NCBI GenBank assembly: GCA_938088195.1
Contig: CALKEO010000049.1
Span: 1 to 38,119, forward strand
Reading direction: 5' to 3'
Length of the DNA stretch: 38,119 bases
From: an uncultured Flavobacteriaceae bacterium
GTDB taxonomy: Bacteria > Bacteroidota > Bacteroidia > Flavobacteriales > Flavobacteriaceae
Within the stretch, counting starts at the first letter, position 1, and the number at the start of each line of letters is the position of its first letter. Positions 26,407-35,008 of the stretch are shown here, one piece after another. The position numbers were made by a program, and so were the translations under genes. Under the pieces are notes generated by a model, which saw nothing but the letters and a program-made list of their open reading frames with translations, did not search any database and had not been told where the DNA came from.

Positions 26407-27742
26407 CGATGTATTATTAAAAAAAATTGCTGATTTAATTTCAGTAAAGAATAACACCCAATTAAAAAAAATTGTTAAAGACATTCATTTTGCCGACATG
26501 GCAGAAATCATAAATGAACTAAACGAAAATCAAGGAATTTATTTAATAAAACTATTTGATAGCGAAAAGACTTCTGAAATTCTTACGGAGCTTGATGAAG
26601 ATGTTAGAGAAAAAATACTAAAAGCCCTTTCTGTTAAAGAAATTGCAGATGAAATAGAAGAATTAGATAGTGATGATGCAGCCGATATTTTAGGAGAACT
26701 TTCTGAAGAAAGAAAAGAAAAAGTTATTTCTAAAATAAGTGACGACAACTTAGCTGATAATTTAATAGAGCTTTTATCTTACCAGGAAGATTCTGCTGGA
26801 GGATTAATGGCTAAGGAGTTGGTTAAGGCTAATGAAAACTGGTCTGTTTTAAAATGTCTAAGTGAAATTAAAAAACAAGGAGAAAACGTAACTAGAGTCC
26901 ATTCAATTTATGTGGTTGATGACAAGGATAGATTAATTGGAAGACTGTCTTTAAAAGACCTTATAATATCTTCTTCTAAAAAAAAGATTAAAGATATTTT
27001 AATTCCGAAAGTAGATTCAGTAAATGTTATGGAAAGTGGTGAGGAGATTGCTAAAATCATGTCTAAATATGACCTTGAGGCCATTCCTGTTGTTGATGAT
27101 AAAAAGCATTTATTAGGAAGAATAACTATTGATGATATTGTTGATTTCATAAAAGAAGAAGCTGAAGAAGATTATTTAATTGCAGCCGGTGTTCAGGGTG
27201 ATGTTGAAGCAGATGACTCAATATTAGAACTTACAAAAGCTCGTTTGCCATGGCTTTTTTTAGGACTAGTTGGTGGTCTTGGAAGTGTATTTATTTTAGA
27301 AGGGTTTGAAGAATTCATGAACGACCCAACCTATAAAGCATTATTTTTTTTCACTCCATTAATTGCAGCAATGGCTGGAAATGTTGGCGTTCAATCTTCA
27401 GCCATAATCGTTCAAGGTTTAGCAAATGATATAGTCAAAGGAAGCCTTTTAAAAAGATTAATTAAAGAACTTGGATTAAGTTTAATTAATGGAATAATTT
27501 TAGGTCTTTTGACAATTTTATTTGGATTAGGAATTAATCAACCTTTAGAACTAAGCCTTGTAATATCTCTTTCCATGTTGTGTGTCATAATTGTTGCTGC
27601 ACTCATTGGCACATCAATTCCAATAATTTTAGATAAAAAAGGAATTGACCCTGCAATTGCTACTGGACCTTTTATCACTACAAGTAATGATATTTTTGGT
27701 ATTTTTCTATTCTTCTACATAGCAAAAATATTTTTATTGTAA
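26387..27742 (+). CDS. mgtE: Magnesium transporter MgtE
   Basis: This 451-residue protein has the three MgtE parts. The N domain (about 1-130) is acidic and superhelical, with ELDEDVREKILKAL / ELDSDDAADILGEL repeats. A CBS-domain pair (about 135-255) includes VVDDKDRLIGRLSLKDL and VVDDKKHLLGRITIDDI. Five membrane helices (about 285-451) include AAMAGNVGVQSSAIIVQGLA, which lines the ion path in this family. Mg2+ binding to the N and CBS domains closes the channel. Its start overlaps the end of ksgA by 20 bp and it ends at the base before the next gene, so it sits in the same transcript. Confidence 0.95.
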   Translation: MEQFQLSDVLLKKIADLISVKNNTQLKKIVKDIHFADMAEIINELNENQGIYLIKLFDSEKTSEILTELDEDVREKILKALSVKEIADEIEELDSDDAADILGELSEERKEKVISKISDDNLADNLIELLSYQEDSAGGLMAKELVKANENWSVLKCLSEIKKQGENVTRVHSIYVVDDKDRLIGRLSLKDLIISSSKKKIKDILIPKVDSVNVMESGEEIAKIMSKYDLEAIPVVDDKKHLLGRITIDDIVDFIKEEAEEDYLIAAGVQGDVEADDSILELTKARLPWLFLGLVGGLGSVFILEGFEEFMNDPTYKALFFFTPLIAAMAGNVGVQSSAIIVQGLANDIVKGSLLKRLIKELGLSLINGIILGLLTILFGLGINQPLELSLVISLSMLCVIIVAALIGTSIPIILDKKGIDPAIATGPFITTSNDIFGIFLFFYIAKIFLL

Positions 27743-28684
27743 ATGAAAATACTTCATTTAGACAGTACCCATCCTTATTTAAGTAATGAATTAAATAAAT
27801 TAGGGTTTGATAATTTCTTTGATTTTAAATCCTCAAAAAAAGAAATAGAAAATAAACTCTTTATCTACCACGGAATTATCATTAGAAGCAGAATTCCAAT
27901 TGATAAAGTTTTAATAGATAAAGCAACTAATTTAAAATTTATTGCAAGAGTTGGATCAGGAATCGAAAATATTGACATCAAACACGCTAAAAAAAATAAT
28001 ATAAAAATTATCTCATCACCAGAGGGTAATTCAAATGCCGTTGGTGAGCATGCATTAGGCATGTTACTCTCATTAATAAATAATATATCCTATTCTCATA
28101 ATGAAATAATTAATGGCAAATGGTCAAGGGAAGCTAATCGAGGATACGAATTAAAAAATAAAACCGTTGGATTAATTGGTTATGGTCACACGGGGAAATC
28201 ATTTGCTAAAAAACTTTCAGGATTTGATGTTTCCACAATATTCTTTGATTTAAAATCAAATTTAAAAAATGAATTTGCAAGTGAAGTTACATTAAAAGAG
28301 ATAAAAGAAACGGCAGATGTTATTAGTATTCATAGTTCATTAACAAAAGAATCCTATGAAATTTTAAATACAAAATTTATTAATGAATGTAAAAAACCGT
28401 TTTGGTTAATTAACACATCGAGGGGGAATTGTGTAAAAATTAATGACTTAATTAAAGGAATTAAAGAAAAAAAGGTGTTAGGTGCGGCATTAGATGTTTT
28501 AGAGTTTGAAAAAAAATCTTTTGAAAAACTTTTGGAACCTTCAAATTCTAACGATGATTTGTCTTTTTTGATAAATTCAAAAAAAATAATCCTTACTCCC
28601 CACATTGCCGGATGGACACATGAAAGTAAACTACTTTTGGTAAAAATAATCTTAAAAAAGATAAAAAAATTATTCGCGCTATGA
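27743..28684 (+). CDS. D-2-hydroxyacid dehydrogenase (phosphoglycerate dehydrogenase-like)
   Basis: This 313-residue NAD-dependent dehydrogenase has the NAD-binding GxGxxG at residues 146-151 (GLIGYGHTGKS). Substrate-side residues include FIARVGSGIENID and NAVGEHALGMLLS. The catalytic arginine lies in INTSRGNCVK and the catalytic histidine in LTPHIAGWTHES. This architecture is shared by 3-phosphoglycerate, hydroxypyruvate and D-lactate dehydrogenases. No ACT or ASB regulatory domain is present, so it is a short form. It may supply serine synthesis, but neighbours (mgtE, arsC) do not support a specific pathway. It abuts mgtE with no gap and overlaps arsC by 4 bp. Confidence 0.88.
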   Translation: MKILHLDSTHPYLSNELNKLGFDNFFDFKSSKKEIENKLFIYHGIIIRSRIPIDKVLIDKATNLKFIARVGSGIENIDIKHAKKNNIKIISSPEGNSNAVGEHALGMLLSLINNISYSHNEIINGKWSREANRGYELKNKTVGLIGYGHTGKSFAKKLSGFDVSTIFFDLKSNLKNEFASEVTLKEIKETADVISIHSSLTKESYEILNTKFINECKKPFWLINTSRGNCVKINDLIKGIKEKKVLGAALDVLEFEKKSFEKLLEPSNSNDDLSFLINSKKIILTPHIAGWTHESKLLLVKIILKKIKKLFAL

Positions 28685-29109
28685 AAAACATATTAATACT
28701 TTGTACAGGAAATTCATGTAGAAGCCAAATTGCTCACGGTTATTTTAAAAAAACGTTTGAAAATATAGCCAATATTTATAGTGCAGGTATCGAGACACAT
28801 GGACTAAATATTAATGCTGTTAATACAATGAAAAGAGACGGAATTGATATATCTTCCTTTACATCGAATAACATAAATGACTATCGTCAAATTAATTTTG
28901 ACTTCATAATTACTGTATGTGATCACGCAAATGAAAACTGTCCTTTATTTTATTCTAAAAAATCTAAAAGAATTCACAAAAATTTTTCTGATCCGTCAAA
29001 AGTTAAAAATTCAAAAAATATAGATAAAGATTTTGATGTTTGTAGAGACAAAATAAAGATATTTACTGCAGATTTTAAAAAAAAATATTTTAATCTATCG
29101 AACTATTAA
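28681..29109 (+). CDS. arsC: Thioredoxin-dependent arsenate reductase (low-molecular-weight phosphatase fold)
   Basis: This 142-residue protein has the P-loop CTGNSCRS (C8 to R14, a CX5R motif) of low-molecular-weight tyrosine phosphatases, plus cysteines at 80 and 87 (VCDHANENC) and the aspartate loop NFSDPSK. The spacing C8, C13, C80, C87 equals that of the thioredoxin-coupled ArsC (C10, C15, C82, C89), whose cysteine relay reduces arsenate. Arsenate reduction is thus more likely than protein dephosphorylation. No arsenite pump or ArsR lies nearby. It overlaps the dehydrogenase by 4 bp and the convergent lysC by 15 bp. Confidence 0.85.
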   Translation: MKNILILCTGNSCRSQIAHGYFKKTFENIANIYSAGIETHGLNINAVNTMKRDGIDISSFTSNNINDYRQINFDFIITVCDHANENCPLFYSKKSKRIHKNFSDPSKVKNSKNIDKDFDVCRDKIKIFTADFKKKYFNLSNY

Positions 29110-30345
29110 TTGTAAAACATCATCTGTTCTTTGCTCTAGAATAAGCTCATTATTTTTTAAAATTTCATTAGATGATTTTTCGTCAAAATGTCTAATTGTA
29201 AATAAATTTACATTCTCCACACATTCAACTTTAAAAGTTGCTTTCAATATTGACAACAACTCTTTTAATCTATTAAACTTATCATAAACGCAAACCGAAA
29301 AGCTAATCGCAGAATTTTGTATTAAATCTACTTTCATTTTATTTTCATGTAAAACTTGAAAAATTTCACTAATATTTTCTTCAACAATAAACGAAAAATC
29401 AAGTGAAGATAATTTCAACAAATTCAAATTTCTTTTTACTATAAAACAAGGGACTTCAGGCTTTATTTTAATGCCCCTAGAAATTGCTGTTCCTTTACCT
29501 TTTGGATTTAAAAAAGATTTCACAAAGAGCGGTATTTCTTTTTTTTGTAAAGGTTGTAAAGTTTTTGGATGAATAACAGAAGCGCCGTAAAATGCTAGTT
29601 CAATTGCTTCGGTGTATGAGATATAGTCCAGTAAAATAGGGTTTTTAAAAACTCTTGGGTCTGCATTTAATACACCAGGAACATCTTTCCATATTGTCAA
29701 TGATTGAGCATTTAAACAATAGGCATATATCGCAGCAGAATAATCAGAACCTTCCCTTCCTAGAGTCGTATTGAAATTATTTTGATTACTTCCAATAAAA
29801 CCTTGGGTAACATTTAACTTTTTTTTATCTATATTTTCTGAGATATTTTTTTGAGTAAGTTTCCAATCAATGTCAGCATCTCGATAATTTGAATCTGTTT
29901 TAATTAATTCTCTAGAATCTACCCAGTTTGATTTAACACCACTAAAATTAAGAAAAGCACTGATTATTTTTGTGGAGAGTATTTCTCCACAAGGAACTAT
30001 TTGATCATACACAAAAGAATAATTAGGAGATTTATTTCTTTTTAAAAATTCTTTTAGATTATCGAATATGAGTTTTACATCGTTAAAAACTTCATGATTT
30101 TTTTCTAAAAATAATTCTAAAAGAACAGTATTATGAAATTCAAAAATTTGATTTATTGAATATTGCAACTCGTTTTTATTTTCAAAATAATTTTTTACGA
30201 CTAGCTCAAAGGCATTAGTATTTTTACCCATAGCTGAAACAACTAACAACGTTTTGTCAAACCCTTCTTGTTTCATAATTGAAAAAAGATTTCTGATTCC
30301 TTCAGCATCTTTAACAGATGCCCCTCCAAATTTATATATCCTCAT
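29095..30345 (-). CDS. lysC: Aspartate kinase (monofunctional)
   Basis: This 416-residue enzyme contains the N-terminal KFGGASVKDAEGI, the TTLGREGSDYSAA phosphate-site motif, WKDVPGVLNADPR, and ASVIHPKTLQPL. It phosphorylates aspartate, the first step to lysine, threonine and methionine. The C-terminal part (about 300-416) forms the regulatory ACT region (LLKLSSLDFSFIVEENISEIFQVL...NKMKVDLIQNSAISFSVCV), so feedback inhibition is likely. There is no homoserine dehydrogenase domain. The start overlaps the upstream GNAT gene by 14 bp; the end overlaps arsC on the other strand by 15 bp. Confidence 0.95.
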   Translation of the reverse strand: MRIYKFGGASVKDAEGIRNLFSIMKQEGFDKTLLVVSAMGKNTNAFELVVKNYFENKNELQYSINQIFEFHNTVLLELFLEKNHEVFNDVKLIFDNLKEFLKRNKSPNYSFVYDQIVPCGEILSTKIISAFLNFSGVKSNWVDSRELIKTDSNYRDADIDWKLTQKNISENIDKKKLNVTQGFIGSNQNNFNTTLGREGSDYSAAIYAYCLNAQSLTIWKDVPGVLNADPRVFKNPILLDYISYTEAIELAFYGASVIHPKTLQPLQKKEIPLFVKSFLNPKGKGTAISRGIKIKPEVPCFIVKRNLNLLKLSSLDFSFIVEENISEIFQVLHENKMKVDLIQNSAISFSVCVYDKFNRLKELLSILKATFKVECVENVNLFTIRHFDEKSSNEILKNNELILEQRTDDVLQLIVR

Positions 30346-30820
30346 TTTTAATTATAAAATTATTGATAGCTTTTTCATCCATTTGAGCAATATGCCAGTC
30401 ATTATAAACTTTAGCCCCATTAGACTCATAAAATTTAATGGCACTATGATTCCAATTCAAAACTGCCCACTCTATTCTTTTTACTCCTTTGTCATTAGAA
30501 TGTTTTATGAAATTTGAAAATAAAGCTTGTCCAATTCCTAATCCTCTATATTTTTGTGTAACAATTAAATCCTCTAAATGCATCGTAGGGCCTTTCCAAG
30601 TGGAATATCGTGAATAACCCAAAGACATACCTACTATTTTTTTTTGATAAACAGCTACAAAACAAACAAATAATGGGGGCTTGGAGGACGCATGTTTAAT
30701 TAAATCTTTTGATTGTAAGACAACGGCACTAGGTTCCTTTTCAAAAACAGCAAGTTCTTTAATTAAAGATAAAACATCTTCCATGTCATTTTCAGATGCC
30801 AATCTAATATCAAAATTCAT
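30332..30820 (-). CDS. GNAT-family N-acetyltransferase
   Basis: This protein of about 162 residues has the GNAT acetyl-CoA loop VTQKYRGLGIGQALFSNF (R/Q-x-x-G-x-G/A), the preceding strand MHLEDLIV, and the C-terminal AVLNWNHSAIKFYESNGAKVYNDW signature. It resembles the diamine/thialysine acetyltransferase branch (N-terminal IRLASENDMEDVLSLIKELAVFEKEP, then LEDLIV...NWNHSAIKFY). The substrate is likely an amine-bearing small molecule such as a polyamine or thialysine. I chose the ATG at 30820 because the one at 30838 lies inside a promoter -7 element. Its end overlaps lysC by 14 bp, so the two are in one transcript. Confidence 0.85.
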   Translation of the reverse strand: MNFDIRLASENDMEDVLSLIKELAVFEKEPSAVVLQSKDLIKHASSKPPLFVCFVAVYQKKIVGMSLGYSRYSTWKGPTMHLEDLIVTQKYRGLGIGQALFSNFIKHSNDKGVKRIEWAVLNWNHSAIKFYESNGAKVYNDWHIAQMDEKAINNFIIKNEDI

Positions 30821-30835
30821 TTTTATAAATTTTAT

Positions 30836-30843
30836 CAAATTTA
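30836..30843 (-). promoter_or_regulatory. Promoter -7 element of GNAT-lysC
   Basis: TAAATTTG on the minus strand is an exact TAnnTTTG match. The start would fall near 30829, leaving about 9 nt of leader before the ATG at 30820. No -33 TTG at the right distance was seen. Confidence 0.45.
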
Positions 30844-30907
30844 AGTCAATGATTTTAAAAAAAAATAATTAATAAAAAGTATAACAATTTTATTGATATT
30901 TGTGACA

Positions 30908-33900
30908 ATGAAAAAAGTGGGTAATAATCCACATTCTTTACCATTTTCTAAGTCTCTGAAAGTTCAGAAACTTCAAAATTCTTTTGACCAAAATGAAAAA
31001 AAACTATTTGTCAATGGACTATATGGGTCTTCAAAATCATTTTTCATAAAAGAATTTTTTAGAATAAATAAAAAATCAATTTTTTGGATTTTAAATGATA
31101 AAGAGACAGCAGCCTATCATCTTAATGATTTAGAAAATTTTATGGACAACAAGGATTGTTGTTTTTTTTTAGGGAGCTATAAAAGAAATAAAGAATTTAA
31201 AAAACCGGACAGTCAAAACATATTTTTAAGAACTGAGATAATAAAAAATCTTAGTTTAAGTAAACAGTCAAAAATAATTATAAGTTATCCAGAGGCAATT
31301 TTTGAAAAAGTTCTAGTAAAAAAAGAAATTAAAAAAAGAATTTTTAAACTCTCTCAAGGTGAAGAAATAGAACTTGAAAATTTAAATGAAAAATTATTTG
31401 AATATGATTTTAATCGTGTAGATTTCGTTTCAGAACCAGGTGATTTTTCTGTAAGAGGGGGTATTGTAGATGTTTTCTCTTATTCAAATAAGTTCCCATT
31501 TAGAATTGAATTTTTTGGAAATGAAATTGAGAGTATAAGAACTTTTGAGATTGACTCACAAATTTCTAAAAATACATTTTCCTCCATTGAAATTCTAGCA
31601 GATCTAGAAAATAAAGATTCTTCCCGCTCAAGAGAAAGTATTTTTAATTTACTTGATCCGCATAGTCTTATTGTTTTAGAAAATAATTTATTTATTGAAG
31701 AGGAACTCAACAATTTTTATAAAATTTTGGAGGATAATAATGAGTTCGATAATAACAAAGAATTAAACACCCTTTTTTATAATGGGTTTAATTTAAGTTC
31801 TGATTTAGAAAAATTTTCAATTCTTGAGTTTAAAAAAACAGAAATCAGTCACTCTTTTAATACAATCCCTCAACCCTCTTTTAACAAAAAGTTTGAATTA
31901 TTAATCGAAAATTTGACAGTACATCATAATAACGGTTACACTATTAAAATTTACTGTTCATCTAAAAATCAAGTTAAAAGATTTAATGATATTTTTGAAG
32001 AAAGTGATAGTAAGTTAAATCCTATTCTAATTGAAAAATCTATTTATAAAGGATTTATAAATCATGATGATAAAATAGTTTGCTATTCTGACCATGAAAT
32101 TTTTGACAGATATCACAAGTTTAATGTTAAAGCTGGGTTTTCTGTCAAAAATAGAGCAACCCTAAATGAACTCAATCAATTAGATATCGGAGATTACGTC
32201 ACTCACATTGACCACGGCATAGGGATATTTGGAGGGCTTCAAAAAATTGAAGTGAATGGCAAAAAACAAGAGGCAATAAAATTATCCTACGGAGAAAGAG
32301 ATACTTTATATGTTAGCATTCATCTAATTCATAAAATTTGTAAATACAATGGTAAAGATGGGGCCAAACCTAAAATATTCAAATTAGGTTCTGGGGCTTG
32401 GAAAAAAATTAAGTTAAAGGCTAAAAGCAGAGTAAAACAAGTTGCATTTAATCTTATCGAAGCCTATGCAAAAAGAAAACTAAAAAAAGGATTTCAATAT
32501 GGTCATGACAGTACAATTCAACACGAATTGGAAGCTTCCTTTATTTATGAGGACACACCTGATCAAATTAAATCTACTTTAGATATTAAAAATGATATGG
32601 AGAGTCAACAACCAATGGATAGGCTTATTTGTGGAGATGTTGGTTTTGGAAAAACTGAAATTGCAATAAGAGCTGCTTTTAAAGCTATAGACAATGGTAA
32701 ACAAGTTGCAGTATTAGTCCCTACAACTGTACTTGCATTTCAACATTTTAAAACTTTCTCTAAAAGGCTTAAAGATTTTCCCGTAACAATTGATTATTTG
32801 AATAGATTCCGTACTAATAAGGAAAAAACAATTATTAAAAACGAAATTTTCTCTGGAAAAATTGATTTAATTATTGGTACACATCAACTTATTAATAAAA
32901 GTATAGAATTTAAAAATTTAGGATTACTAATTGTAGATGAGGAACAAAAATTTGGAGTAAGTGTTAAGGAAAAAATAAGATCAATTAAAGAAAATATCGA
33001 TGTATTAACTCTAACTGCCACTCCGATTCCTAGAACTCTGCAGTATAGCCTCATGTCGGCTCGTGATTTATCAATTATTAACACCCCACCACAAAATAGG
33101 TTCCCAATAGAAAGTAATGTTATTTCTCTAAACGAAAAAATCATTTCCGAAGCTATAAAATTTGAGATACAAAGGGGAGGTCAGGTTTTCTTTATACACA
33201 ATAGAATTGAAAACATTAAAGATGTTTCGGCATTAATATCAAGATTAGTTCCAAACGCTGATATAGCAATAGTTCATGGAAGGCTTGAGGGAAAAAAACT
33301 AGAAAAAACTATGCTTGATTTCATAAATGGGAAATATGATGTGTTAGTATCTACCACAATTGTTGAAAGTGGTTTAGATGTTCCTAATGCTAATACAATC
33401 TTTATAAATAATGCACATAATTTTGGACTTAGTGATCTTCATCAAATGAGAGGAAGAGTTGGACGAAGTAATAAAAAGGCATTTTGCTATTTTATTACTT
33501 CTCCATTTTCAAGTATGACAAAAGAAGCAAGAAAAAGAATTGAAGCTGTAGAACAACACACTGAGCTAGGCTCTGGTTTTTTAATAGCTATGAAAGATTT
33601 AGAAATCAGAGGGGCTGGAGATTTATTAGGTGCAGAACAAAGTGGTTTTATTAACGATATTGGATTTGAAACCTATCAAAAAATTTTAAAAGAAGCTGTT
33701 GATGAATTAAAAAATAAAGATTTTAAAAATCTATTTGACGAAGACTTAGAAATAAATAAAAACAGTGTAAATGTTCAAATTGATACTGATTTAGAAATTC
33801 TCTTTCCAGACAATTACATTAATAATATTAAAGAAAGATTAAAATTATATAAACAATTATCTGAGATAAATAGTAACAATGAGTTGACAGAATTTAGAAA

Positions 33901-34222
33901 TAATTTAATAGACAGGTTTGGAAAAATGCCATTACAATCGATCGATCTCTTAAAAACGGTTGAATTAAAGTGGCAAGCACAAGATTTAGGTTTTGAAAAA
34001 ATAGTTTTGAAAAACAATAAAATGATTTGTCAATTTATTTCAGATAAAGAAAATCCATTTTATCAATCAGAAAGTTTTCAAAAAACATTGATGACTATTC
34101 ATCAGAATAAGGATATGTGTGAAGTGAAAGAAAAAAAATTAAATGATAAAAATGTATTATTATTGATTTTTAAAAAAATAAATACTATTTCGAGTGGTAT
34201 AGAAAAATTAAAGATTTTTTAA
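30908..34222 (+). CDS. mfd: Transcription-repair coupling factor
   Basis: This 1104-residue Mfd begins with a UvrB-like damage-recognition region (about 1-370; VDFVSEPGDFSVRGGIVDVF). The RNA polymerase-interacting CarD-like domain spans about 415-500 (LDIGDYVTHIDHGIGIFGGL...GERDTLYVSIHLIHKI). The RecG-like translocase has Walker A GDVGFGKTEIA, the DEEQ box in IVDEEQKFGV, TATPIPRTLQYSLM and the arginine finger region HQMRGRVGRSNKKAFCYF. The C-terminal D7 domain is about 1000-1104 (NLIDRFGKMPLQSIDLL). It strips stalled RNA polymerase from DNA and recruits UvrA. ATG 30908 is chosen over a TTG 15 bp upstream. Its last 15 bp overlap the convergent ACT-domain gene. Confidence 0.97.
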   Translation: MKKVGNNPHSLPFSKSLKVQKLQNSFDQNEKKLFVNGLYGSSKSFFIKEFFRINKKSIFWILNDKETAAYHLNDLENFMDNKDCCFFLGSYKRNKEFKKPDSQNIFLRTEIIKNLSLSKQSKIIISYPEAIFEKVLVKKEIKKRIFKLSQGEEIELENLNEKLFEYDFNRVDFVSEPGDFSVRGGIVDVFSYSNKFPFRIEFFGNEIESIRTFEIDSQISKNTFSSIEILADLENKDSSRSRESIFNLLDPHSLIVLENNLFIEEELNNFYKILEDNNEFDNNKELNTLFYNGFNLSSDLEKFSILEFKKTEISHSFNTIPQPSFNKKFELLIENLTVHHNNGYTIKIYCSSKNQVKRFNDIFEESDSKLNPILIEKSIYKGFINHDDKIVCYSDHEIFDRYHKFNVKAGFSVKNRATLNELNQLDIGDYVTHIDHGIGIFGGLQKIEVNGKKQEAIKLSYGERDTLYVSIHLIHKICKYNGKDGAKPKIFKLGSGAWKKIKLKAKSRVKQVAFNLIEAYAKRKLKKGFQYGHDSTIQHELEASFIYEDTPDQIKSTLDIKNDMESQQPMDRLICGDVGFGKTEIAIRAAFKAIDNGKQVAVLVPTTVLAFQHFKTFSKRLKDFPVTIDYLNRFRTNKEKTIIKNEIFSGKIDLIIGTHQLINKSIEFKNLGLLIVDEEQKFGVSVKEKIRSIKENIDVLTLTATPIPRTLQYSLMSARDLSIINTPPQNRFPIESNVISLNEKIISEAIKFEIQRGGQVFFIHNRIENIKDVSALISRLVPNADIAIVHGRLEGKKLEKTMLDFINGKYDVLVSTTIVESGLDVPNANTIFINNAHNFGLSDLHQMRGRVGRSNKKAFCYFITSPFSSMTKEARKRIEAVEQHTELGSGFLIAMKDLEIRGAGDLLGAEQSGFINDIGFETYQKILKEAVDELKNKDFKNLFDEDLEINKNSVNVQIDTDLEILFPDNYINNIKERLKLYKQLSEINSNNELTEFRNNLIDRFGKMPLQSIDLLKTVELKWQAQDLGFEKIVLKNNKMICQFISDKENPFYQSESFQKTLMTIHQNKDMCEVKEKKLNDKNVLLLIFKKINTISSGIEKLKIF

Positions 34223-34864
34223 GTTTTTAATTACTCTAAATGCTTTGTTAACCTGTTCCTCGTTAACTAAAATTGTAAACTCATTTGAGGTTGAAATTAC
34301 TTCATAAATGTTGATTCCTTCCCACGACAGTCTTTGAAAAACAAAATAGTAAACCCCAGGGATCGTAACGTTTTCACTTGGAAGTTTTATTGAAATGGAA
34401 GAAAGATCACTTTGTTTAGAAATACAATGTTCATTGGAAAGTGTCGCTTCAACTAATTTAGAAAGATTACCACTAACAACTATATTACATTCATTAACTC
34501 CTCTTGAGGAGGTATAAAAATCATCTTTATTATCAACTTTTGCTAAAAGCTTTGCTTGATTAGCAAGCAAAGTATCGGAAACTTTAAAATTATAATCTAC
34601 AAGTGAAGATCTTACTGTGATATCACCAATATCTTTAATTATTTTTACAATCTTAAAAGTGGTACGAAATTCTAACTCACTTGAAAGTCTTTTTAAAGCC
34701 ATAACAATGGCTCCATACTTAACTTCTTTTTTTAAAGAAACTTCAATTTCTGATTTAATAATTCTGGAAAGTGAGGTTAAATTTATTATTCCTTGAGAAA
34801 GAGCAGAAATCAAAAATGGTTTTGCTTTTATATAATCTTCAACAGCTGATGAAATTGTTTTCAT
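34208..34864 (-). CDS. ACT-domain protein with possible N-terminal helix-turn-helix
   Basis: This 218-residue protein (start ATG 34864; a TTG 12 bp upstream is in a promoter element) is conserved in Flavobacteriia as far as I recall, but has no known role. Residues 1-65 are helical (ALSQGIINLTSLSRIIKSEI, then GAIVMALKRLSSEL) and could form a winged-helix-like unit. The C-terminus (about 155-218) reads like an ACT domain: SSISIKLP, then PGVYYFVFQRLSWEGINIYEV and STSNEFTILVNEEQVNKAF. The central part (75-150) may be a second ACT-like fold (YTSSRGVNECNIVVS). ACT domains usually bind amino acids, so an amino-acid-sensing regulator is possible. It is divergent from metG. Confidence 0.72.
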   Translation of the reverse strand: MKTISSAVEDYIKAKPFLISALSQGIINLTSLSRIIKSEIEVSLKKEVKYGAIVMALKRLSSELEFRTTFKIVKIIKDIGDITVRSSLVDYNFKVSDTLLANQAKLLAKVDNKDDFYTSSRGVNECNIVVSGNLSKLVEATLSNEHCISKQSDLSSISIKLPSENVTIPGVYYFVFQRLSWEGINIYEVISTSNEFTILVNEEQVNKAFRVIKNLKNL

Positions 34865-34873
34865 AATAAGAAA

Positions 34874-34881
34874 CAAATATA
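34874..34881 (-). promoter_or_regulatory. Promoter -7 element of the ACT-domain gene
   Basis: TATATTTG on the minus strand matches TAnnTTTG exactly. The transcript would start about 3 nt before the ATG at 34864, so the message would be nearly leaderless. Confidence 0.45.
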
Positions 34882-34896
34882 GTAATCTTTAAAGAA

Positions 34897-34914
34897 TTGT
34901 TATAATTGTAACAA
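34897..34914. promoter_or_regulatory. Near-palindromic operator candidate between the ACT-domain gene and metG
   Basis: TTGTTATAATTGTAACAA has perfect outer arms (TTGTTA/TAACAA) and only two mismatches across its 18 bp. It lies just upstream of the -7 element of the ACT-domain gene and in the metG upstream region. A second half-site-like TATAACAAAT occurs near 34954. The symmetry suits a dimeric DNA-binding protein; no U-tract follows, so it is not a terminator. Confidence 0.35.
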
Positions 34915-35008
34915 AAAATTATATACACAACATTTAATTATATTATAACAAATTCTAATAGCAAAAGAATACATTAATTGATTATTTTTACTTCTTTATT
35001 TAGAATTT

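Noticed and set aside
30254-30517. 87-codon plus-strand open frame across the lysC/GNAT junction
   Set aside because: It is antisense to two conserved genes, and its composition is that of a chance frame.
30893-30907. Upstream TTG start for mfd
   Set aside because: The extra five residues are not conserved-looking and the TTG lies in a promoter-like GATATTTG; the ATG at 30908 is better.
32884-33144. 86-codon minus-strand open frame in mfd
   Set aside because: It is antisense to the translocase motifs of mfd.
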